Assembly: GCA_043811795.1 (NCBI GenBank)
Contig: JBDRMV010000021.1
Span: forward strand, 1-10,400
Reading direction: 5' to 3'
From: JBDRMV01 sp043811795
GTDB taxonomy: Bacteria; CG03
Length of the DNA stretch: 10,400 nt
Shown: piece by piece, positions 5,031 through 10,400 of the stretch
How positions within the stretch are numbered: the stretch's first letter is position 1
Layout of the letters: each line of letters starts with the position of its first letter
Translations under genes and position numbers: made by a program
The notes under the pieces: model-generated
Told to the model about the DNA's origin: nothing
Databases searched by the model: none
The model's input: only the letters and a program-made list of their open reading frames with translations

Positions 5031-6448
5031 CGGTTTTTCCCCGCGCTCTCGGGCTCCTCGGCATTTTCCTTTTTTTGTCCGTAAATTCCCTTTCGGCCGT
5101 TAAAATGGACAGCGTTTTCTGGGATATCGGCAACGTTGATATTACGTCGGAGCGCGAAAAGACCGTTGAAATTTTCAACGAAGGCCTCCGTCCGGTTGAA
5201 GTCTCCGCCCGCGCCACCTGCGACTGCATAGAAGCCGACCCCGCAAAAACCGTTATTCCCGCAAACGGCAGGAAAAAAGTCAGGATAATTTTTAACCCTT
5301 ACGGGGAGAAAGGAAAAGTCCGGCACAGCGTTTATTTTGAGTTCAGCCTCGGGGATGTTCCGTTCGTAAATTACATGGTTACCGCCGACGTCGAGGAAAA
5401 ATTTGACGTTTATTTGTTTTATGATGAAAATTGCAAGTCGTGCAGGAAGGTGCTGAAAAAACTGCGGGCTTTTAAGAAGGTCTACAAATTTGAAATAAAA
5501 GAATTCCCGGTCGAGAAACCCGTGAATTTCGAACTGCTTAGATTTATAGAGAATCTTTACGGAAAAAAGGAAAAGAAATTTCCTGTTATTGCCGTCGGCG
5601 CCTCGGTGATTGCCGGAACGGAAGAGATACTTAAAGGAGTGGAAGATGCGCTGCGCAATTTTTCTCCGCATAAGAGCGGAATTCGGAATTTTCATTCCGA
5701 AAAAGTCAGGAGTGGTCTGGTCGGCGAATTCAAGAGTTTAAAGTTGCTGCCCGTCGCCGCCGCAGCGTTGAGCGACGGGGTAAATCCCTGCGCTTTTGCC
5801 GGAATAATTTTTCTCGTTTCTTATCTGAGTTTTGTGCTTAAAAAGACGTCAAGGGAAGTTTTGACTTTCGGAATCGGCTACTCGTCGGGCGTCTGCATTT
5901 TTTATTTTATTTTCGGTCTCGGGATTCTGCAGTTTCTCAAGGCGCTTTTTCTTGTGGAAGTTCTCGGCAAGATTTTTTTTCTTCTGCTCGCCGTAGGGAC
6001 CGCCGTTCTCGCCGTTTTCAGTTTTCTGGACGCTGCGAGGTTCAAAAAAGGGGGAGAAATTTCTCTCAAGGTGCCGGACAAAATCGCCGCAAAGATGCGG
6101 GATACTGCCGAGCATTTCCTTAACAAAAAAGGTCTGTTTTTCTATTCTTTCCTTATCGGCGGGATTGTTTCAAGTTTTGAACTGATATGCACCGGCCAGA
6201 TTTATCTTCCCACAATTTCCTACATCGTTTCCGTAACGAAGTTCAGCTCAGCGTCCGTTTTTGCGCTCTTTCTTTATTCGGTGCTGTTCACGCTGCCGCT
6301 TTTCATCGTTTTTGTGTTTGTATTCAGGGGACGAAGTTCCGTCGGGATGATAACTTTTGTGAAAAAGAATGTTTTCAAAGCGAAGGTTCTCATGGGATTT
6401 GTTTTTGCGGCTTTTTCGGTCTATCTTTTTATGAATGTTTTCAGATAA
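5015..6448 (+). CDS. Signal peptide-DUF1573-glutaredoxin-like-CcdA/DsbD membrane fusion
   Basis: The 477-residue protein has four parts. Residues 1-28 are a signal sequence. Residues about 33-125 are DUF1573-like (VFWDIGNVDITSEREKTVEI), with a CDC motif at 69-71 where that family often has CGC. Residues about 130-213 are a thioredoxin/glutaredoxin fold with C140-KS-C143 and probable cis-Pro P190. Residues about 243-475 give six membrane segments of the CcdA/DsbD type, with C259 in DGVNPCAF and C392 in ELICTGQIYLPT, the expected cysteine pair. The likely role is to carry electrons from cytoplasmic thioredoxin across the inner membrane to its own periplasmic CxxC domain and on to a partner. The start overlaps the upstream gene by 16 bp, with AGG 11 bases before the ATG. 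The partner is probably the next product. Domains firm, partner inferred. Confidence 0.85.
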   Translation: MYFKVAVFPRALGLLGIFLFLSVNSLSAVKMDSVFWDIGNVDITSEREKTVEIFNEGLRPVEVSARATCDCIEADPAKTVIPANGRKKVRIIFNPYGEKGKVRHSVYFEFSLGDVPFVNYMVTADVEEKFDVYLFYDENCKSCRKVLKKLRAFKKVYKFEIKEFPVEKPVNFELLRFIENLYGKKEKKFPVIAVGASVIAGTEEILKGVEDALRNFSPHKSGIRNFHSEKVRSGLVGEFKSLKLLPVAAAALSDGVNPCAFAGIIFLVSYLSFVLKKTSREVLTFGIGYSSGVCIFYFIFGLGILQFLKALFLVEVLGKIFFLLLAVGTAVLAVFSFLDAARFKKGGEISLKVPDKIAAKMRDTAEHFLNKKGLFFYSFLIGGIVSSFELICTGQIYLPTISYIVSVTKFSSASVFALFLYSVLFTLPLFIVFVFVFRGRSSVGMITFVKKNVFKAKVLMGFVFAAFSVYLFMNVFR

Positions 6449-6458
6449 GGAGTTTGTA

Positions 6459-7832
6459 ATGAGGTATTTCAAGAATGTTTTTCCTGCGGCTGTTTTGTGG
6501 TTCGTGTTTTCCGGCGTCTCTGCGGCTTTCGTCGAAGGCGACCGGATGCCGAACTTCGGCCTGCCGTGTTCGGACGGGGAATATTACACTCTCTCCGGGG
6601 TCTGCGGAAGTTCCGACGTCGTTGTTTTTACTTTTTTTGATTCCCAGTGCAAACCCTGCAGGGAGGAACTTCCGCTTATACAGGCGGTGCGTAAAAAATA
6701 CAGGGGCAGCGATGTCCGGTTTTTTATGGTTGCCGTCGGCGAGGAATCGGAACAGGTGGAGGCATGTATCAAGGAATGGAGGATAGATATTCCCGTCCTT
6801 GAAGACACGTCCTGCACTCTGGCGAAGAAGTGCGATGTTGTTATAGGGTCAATGAAAAATATCCCGCGGACGGTTGTCGCGGGCAAAGACGGAAGGATTA
6901 AAAAAATTTTTAAAGGTTATCACGCCGACATGGAACAGGCGCTTTCCAATGTTATAAAGTCTGCGCTGGCGGAGAAAGTCGTCCGGCAAAAAAGCGTAAG
7001 AGTCCTCTACACGAACAGCGCAAACGGCATAATTGAGTCCTGCGACTGTCCGAACAATCCGTACGGAGGTCTTGTCAGGAGGCTGACCTTCTTCTCCAAA
7101 ACCGCCAAAGCGGATTTAAAAGTTTCGGCCGGCGACTTTTTTTCGCCGAACGACGAGTCAATAAAGAATGAATATGTCGCAAAAATAATGGATAAGCTGG
7201 AATACGACGCGGTCGGTCTCGGCGACCAGGAGTTTAAGACGGGCACCGAATTTTTTATCGATATTTTGAAAAAATATCCTCTCCCCGTCGTCTGCGCGAA
7301 CATGCAGGTCTGCGATGAGAATTCCTGCTGGTTTCTCGGGAACTCATATATCATTAAGGATGTCAACGGCGTTAAGGTCGGAATCACCGGCGTCGTTTCG
7401 CAGTCATGTTTTCTTTTCTATCCGAAGAAAGTGAAGGAACTGCTCAAGTTTACGCAGACCTGCGTTGACGCTTTGAATTCCGTGGTTCCGGAACTGAGAA
7501 AAAAGAAATGCGATGTTGTCTTCGTCGTTGCTCATGTCAACGAGCAGGAACTGCGCGAGATAAAAGAGAAAGTCCCGGGGATAGACGTTATTTTTACGGG
7601 ACACACGCAGAACAAGATATACGTTGCGGGGAAGCCCGTCGTCGTGCAGGCCGGAGCCGCCGGCAGGTGTGTGGGCGAACTTCTGGTGGAGATGGATTCC
7701 GCAGGGAATTTATCTTTTTCCAACGAGGTTTTTTCCCTGACGAACGAAATCAAAAAAGACGACTGGGGAATTTCTCAAAGTGAAGAATATTTAATAAAAT
7801 ACAAGAAGAGTTTGGAGACAATAAAAAAGTGA
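6459..7832 (+). CDS. Exported thioredoxin (TlpA/ResA-like)-5'-nucleotidase-like fusion
   Basis: The 457-residue protein has a signal peptide (1-22), then a TlpA/ResA-like domain (about 25-170) with C64-KP-C67 and probable cis-Pro P136. Residues about 178-430 form a calcineurin-like 5'-nucleotidase domain related to UshA. There the usual TNDxHG is TNSANG (185-190), so the metal-binding Asp and His are S187 and N189. GNHE is GDQE (255-258). GD (225-226), H359 and GHTQ (381-384) remain. The first motif runs into CDC (195-197) and GGLVRR. No C-terminal nucleotide-binding domain is present. There are 16 cysteines, unusual for an exported protein. The ATG at 6459 is chosen because GGAG lies 6 bases before it, although the frame is open from 6435. 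It follows the CcdA fusion by 10 bp and is probably its redox partner. Phosphoesterase activity is doubtful. Confidence 0.8.
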   Translation: MRYFKNVFPAAVLWFVFSGVSAAFVEGDRMPNFGLPCSDGEYYTLSGVCGSSDVVVFTFFDSQCKPCREELPLIQAVRKKYRGSDVRFFMVAVGEESEQVEACIKEWRIDIPVLEDTSCTLAKKCDVVIGSMKNIPRTVVAGKDGRIKKIFKGYHADMEQALSNVIKSALAEKVVRQKSVRVLYTNSANGIIESCDCPNNPYGGLVRRLTFFSKTAKADLKVSAGDFFSPNDESIKNEYVAKIMDKLEYDAVGLGDQEFKTGTEFFIDILKKYPLPVVCANMQVCDENSCWFLGNSYIIKDVNGVKVGITGVVSQSCFLFYPKKVKELLKFTQTCVDALNSVVPELRKKKCDVVFVVAHVNEQELREIKEKVPGIDVIFTGHTQNKIYVAGKPVVVQAGAAGRCVGELLVEMDSAGNLSFSNEVFSLTNEIKKDDWGISQSEEYLIKYKKSLETIKK

Positions 7833-7842
7833 GGGAGGCGAT

Positions 7843-9279
7843 GTGAAAAATTATTATAAAGTTGTGTTTGCCGTTCTTTCCGTTTTTCTTTTGAGCACCG
7901 CGCTGTTTGCCGTTCCGAAAAAAGTCGACAGTTCTTCAAGAAAAAAGCCGCAATGGATTTCGATTCCGCCCGAGGAGAAAGGGTTTCATTATTTTATCGG
8001 AATCTCGCAGAACCAGGAAGACAAAGGCGTCGCTCTCGGCAAGGCGCTTGAAGAGGCGCAGAAACAGGTCCTTTCTACGATAGGCATTGTGGTCGGGACA
8101 AAGATGCGGCTGAACAAGGAAATATCCGAAAACGAAACCGTTACGAAAATGATGGACCAGTACAGGGAGACGGGAAAAGCAAAGTTACAGGGGCAGAAGG
8201 TGAAGGAAATTTACAGCGAGGAGTACCGCGACGGCGACCGGCGTTTTTTTGACGTGTACGTCCTGCTGAAGTATTCGGCCGGCGAGATAAAAGCGGAGAG
8301 GGAAAGAATCGAACAGCAGCAGGCGGCGAACAGAAGGGATGCCAAAGAAAAACTTCTGCTGATTGACAAAATGATTTCGGACGGTAAAATATGGGACGCT
8401 TATCAGGAGGCGTCACGCATTTTTACGGGTCTTGCCGACCAGCCGGGCGCTTCCGAATACCGTCTTCTTCTGAATATAGTTAAAAAAATAGTGAACGGCC
8501 TTGTGGTAACACCCGTCAGCGTAAAGGGCAAGGATCCCTCGGTAAAACTGACTCTCATCTGGGATAAAGAAAAGCTGCCTGTTGCGTCGGTAAAAATGCT
8601 TTCCGAAATCGTGCAGGGGGAAGGCGAGATTGTTTCGCCGCAGACGTCAGGGGACGACGGCATAGCGGTCTTCCCCATTTCAAAAATCAAGTTTCAGGGC
8701 GGTCTTGCAAAACTCAAAATTCAGCCCCAGACAGAACCTTTTCTGGATTCCCTGAAGAATGCCTACATGGACGATTCCGATTTTGACTCGCTGAAAAAAT
8801 CGCTTGAGAACTCAGTGGTTTCGATCATTCTAAAAGCGTCCGATTTCGGCGGGCAGAAATTCTGCCTCATTGTATGGAACGAGGCCGGCAAAAGGGAACA
8901 CTCGTTTGAAGTGTCCACCACAAAAGAACTCGGGAAGGCGGGCATAAGCGTGAGGTCTTTTTCCGAAATTCCGCAGGAAGTGAGTTTTGACAGTTTTGAA
9001 AATGAAAAATTCTATGATTTTCTTTCTTCTCAGGAAATGGACGCGCTCATCGTGGGAAGATTAAACGTGATTGACAACGGCGACGTTTATAACCTCAGAA
9101 GCGTTACCTCCCGGATTGACCTCAAAGTTATTGAAATAAAGACGAGGAAAATTCTTGCGGCGTTCGAGAAGGAGCAGACGGGCGTTCAAATAAACTTGGA
9201 GAGGGCGAAGTCAAAGACGTTCTCCGACCTCGTCGGTCTCATTGCCCCGCAGCTTATAGACATTGCCGGCGTCCAGTAA
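7843..9279 (+). CDS. LPP20-like periplasmic protein of unknown function
   Basis: The 478-residue protein has a signal peptide (about 1-23, ending ALFA). No cysteine lies near the cleavage site, so it is not a lipoprotein, unlike many relatives. Residues about 36-150 (PQWISIPP, FHYFIGIS, then an Ala-rich helix and FFDVYVLLKY) resemble the LPP20/FlgP-type domain. A helical, Glu/Gln-rich linker follows (about 150-215), then a beta-rich region (220-295) that may be an Ig-like fold. The C-terminal segment (MDALIVGRLNVI, 399-410, then a strand rich in I/L/V) recalls CsgG/FlgT-type domains. The start is GTG with GGGAGG four bases upstream; the adjacent ATG at 7841 runs into a stop. It is the last gene of the operon. 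It probably sits in the periplasm; its job is unknown. Confidence 0.6.
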   Translation: MKNYYKVVFAVLSVFLLSTALFAVPKKVDSSSRKKPQWISIPPEEKGFHYFIGISQNQEDKGVALGKALEEAQKQVLSTIGIVVGTKMRLNKEISENETVTKMMDQYRETGKAKLQGQKVKEIYSEEYRDGDRRFFDVYVLLKYSAGEIKAERERIEQQQAANRRDAKEKLLLIDKMISDGKIWDAYQEASRIFTGLADQPGASEYRLLLNIVKKIVNGLVVTPVSVKGKDPSVKLTLIWDKEKLPVASVKMLSEIVQGEGEIVSPQTSGDDGIAVFPISKIKFQGGLAKLKIQPQTEPFLDSLKNAYMDDSDFDSLKKSLENSVVSIILKASDFGGQKFCLIVWNEAGKREHSFEVSTTKELGKAGISVRSFSEIPQEVSFDSFENEKFYDFLSSQEMDALIVGRLNVIDNGDVYNLRSVTSRIDLKVIEIKTRKILAAFEKEQTGVQINLERAKSKTFSDLVGLIAPQLIDIAGVQ

Positions 9280-9300
9280 CCGGGGAACGGCGCCTTTTTT
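9268..9300 (+). terminator. Terminator after the LPP20-like gene
   Basis: GGCGTCC (9268-9274) pairs with GGCGCC (9289-9294) as six base pairs with a bulged T, around a 14-base loop, followed directly by six T (9295-9300). It overlaps the stop codon of the LPP20-like gene and abuts the stop of the convergent gene, where read-through from both sides would meet. Confidence 0.45.
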
Positions 9301-10400
9301 ATTCGGCGATTCTGTTCAGATAAATCTGCGCTTTTTTGGTGAACTCTCCGAAATGGTCTGTTTCAATGCTTTTCAGGAATGCCTTCCGCGCTTCCGGTTT
9401 TTCTCCCTTCGCCAGCAGAATCGCCCCTAAACTGTAATATCCGTCGGGGTCATAGGGTTTTATTTCTATCGCTTTCCTGTAAGCGGAAATTGCTTTTTCT
9501 ATTTCACCTTCCTTTTCAAAGATGCGCCCGAGCAATCTGTACGAGGTAAAACAGCGGGGATGAACCTTAAATGCCTTTTGTAAAGTGGAAAACGCTTTCT
9601 TTAAATTTCCTTTTTTCAGGTAAGTCAAACTTGTTTTTTCGTAAACTTTATCTTTGCAGTAATTGACCGTATTTTTATCCTTTATTGTTTTTTTCCCTAA
9701 CTTCAGGGCGTATTTAAACCATTTAAGCGCCTCGTCGAATTCCGCTATTTCCCCCAGAGCGTCCCCCAGTTCCATTGCGGCGAGAAAGAAAGAGGAGTCG
9801 TGTTTAAGCGCTTTCCTGTAATGTTCTATCGCCGTCCTGATATTTTCAGGTTCTATACTTTTCCCGTCCCACGCTTTTTTTGCCATTGAATATTCTTCGT
9901 ACGCTTTGATGGAAGTCGTATTGACCGAAGAAACCTCAAACTGTCCTATCCCCTCCGCCGATTTACCGATAAGCGACAGTATGCGCTGCGATAATTTCTC
10001 TTCAAGAAAAAATATATCCTTCATTTCCCCCGTTACCTCGCCGCTCCCTTCTATTTTTCCGGTGTTTACGTCAATTACCCGCATGCTTATTTTAATATTC
10101 CGGTCAAAGTACTGGAATTCGCCCAGAACAATGATGTTTGCGCTCAGCAGTTTCCCCGTATCAACCGCCGCCCCTTCGGTAATTCCGGTTAATTTAAGTT
10201 TCATTTCATCCAGTATTTTTTTTACATAATACCTTTCCACGATTATTAAGTCCTTTACTTCCGACAGTTTGGTTATCAGGGAAGAGGCAATGCCTTCGGA
10301 TATCCAGTCAATATTTTTATAACCGGACAGGTTTTCAAACGGAAGTATCGCCAGAATTTGTTTTTTCTCGGCGGAATAAGAAAAAATTGTTCCGGGGGAC
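9299..10400 (-). CDS. CsgG/FlgO-like domain plus TPR protein, start beyond the right edge
   Basis: The frame stays open from the stop at 9299 to the window end, so 366 residues are seen and the N terminus is missing. A GTG at 10240 is an internal valine, not the start: upstream codons give ILAILPFENLSG and WISEGIASSLITKLSEV, the opening of the CsgG/FlgO (TolB_N-like) fold. That domain continues with LLSANIIVLGEFQYFD and RVIDVNTGKI. From about visible residue 160 to the end are about five tetratricopeptide repeats, for example AISAYRKAIEIKPYDPDGYY. Such proteins usually act in the periplasm or at the outer membrane and assemble complexes. The gene converges on the LPP20-like gene with 19 bp between the stops. 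A signal peptide would lie outside the window. Confidence 0.75.
   Translation of the reverse strand, partial: SPGTIFSYSAEKKQILAILPFENLSGYKNIDWISEGIASSLITKLSEVKDLIIVERYYVKKILDEMKLKLTGITEGAAVDTGKLLSANIIVLGEFQYFDRNIKISMRVIDVNTGKIEGSGEVTGEMKDIFFLEEKLSQRILSLIGKSAEGIGQFEVSSVNTTSIKAYEEYSMAKKAWDGKSIEPENIRTAIEHYRKALKHDSSFFLAAMELGDALGEIAEFDEALKWFKYALKLGKKTIKDKNTVNYCKDKVYEKTSLTYLKKGNLKKAFSTLQKAFKVHPRCFTSYRLLGRIFEKEGEIEKAISAYRKAIEIKPYDPDGYYSLGAILLAKGEKPEARKAFLKSIETDHFGEFTKKAQIYLNRIAE

Noticed and set aside
5009..5695. 228-residue open frame on the minus strand
   Set aside because: It lies opposite the signal peptide, DUF1573 and CxxC domains of a well-supported plus-strand gene. It has no recognisable domain, and its Phe/Asn-rich composition is typical of an antisense frame.
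7843..7920. Lipoprotein signal on the LPP20-like protein
   Set aside because: No cysteine occurs near the cleavage site; the only cysteine is at residue 341.
10238..10240. GTG as the start codon of the right-edge TPR gene
   Set aside because: Codons upstream continue in frame to the window end and encode the conserved start of the CsgG/FlgO-like domain, so this GTG is an internal valine.

Overview
The window looks like part of a chromosome from an uncultured Gram-negative bacterium. The cues are moderate GC with A/T-rich spacers, standard stop codons including TGA, many periplasmic or envelope proteins (signal peptides, LPP20-like, CsgG/FlgO-like, DsbD/CcdA-like), a TraR/DksA-type protein with a histone-H1-like tail, and dispersed REP-like repeats built around GGGACG/CGTCCCC and GGGTC. 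This mix recalls candidate phyla such as Omnitrophota, Elusimicrobiota and their relatives, but the phylum is a guess.

Layout. Positions 1-80 hold the start of a minus-strand gene that leaves the window on the left, with a plausible promoter. Positions 81-317 are a repeat-rich spacer: a long imperfect palindrome, a hairpin-rich REP-like unit, and a 20-bp duplication of the 3' end of the next gene. Positions 318-1369 (minus) are a two-gene operon: a LysM secreted protein, then an XRE-type regulator, overlapping by 4 bp. A divergent promoter region (1370-1501) separates it from a plus-strand polyamine cluster: S-adenosylmethionine decarboxylase proenzyme (speD), a thermospermine-synthase-like aminopropyltransferase, and, after a repeat/terminator-like block, a PLP-dependent Orn/Lys/Arg decarboxylase. 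Together these could make an amine (putrescine, cadaverine or agmatine), make decarboxylated AdoMet, and join the two.

Positions 4533-9279 form a second plus-strand operon: a DksA-like zinc-finger protein, a signal peptide-DUF1573-glutaredoxin-CcdA/DsbD fusion, a thioredoxin (TlpA/ResA-like)-5'-nucleotidase-like fusion, and an LPP20-like periplasmic protein, all overlapping or within about 10 bp of each other. The middle two genes look like an electron relay: cytoplasmic reductant through the membrane CcdA-like domain to a periplasmic CxxC domain, then to a cysteine-rich (16 Cys) exported protein whose phosphoesterase metal site is partly lost. A terminator-like hairpin follows, and a convergent minus-strand CsgG/FlgO-TPR gene occupies the right edge. 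It is open to the window end, so its start lies outside.

The most interesting items are the redox-relay fusions with matching CDC motifs, the altered 5'-nucleotidase and aminopropyltransferase active sites, the terminator-like repeat pair abutting a decarboxylase start that has no visible ribosome binding site, and the repeat insertion that duplicated the end of the XRE gene.
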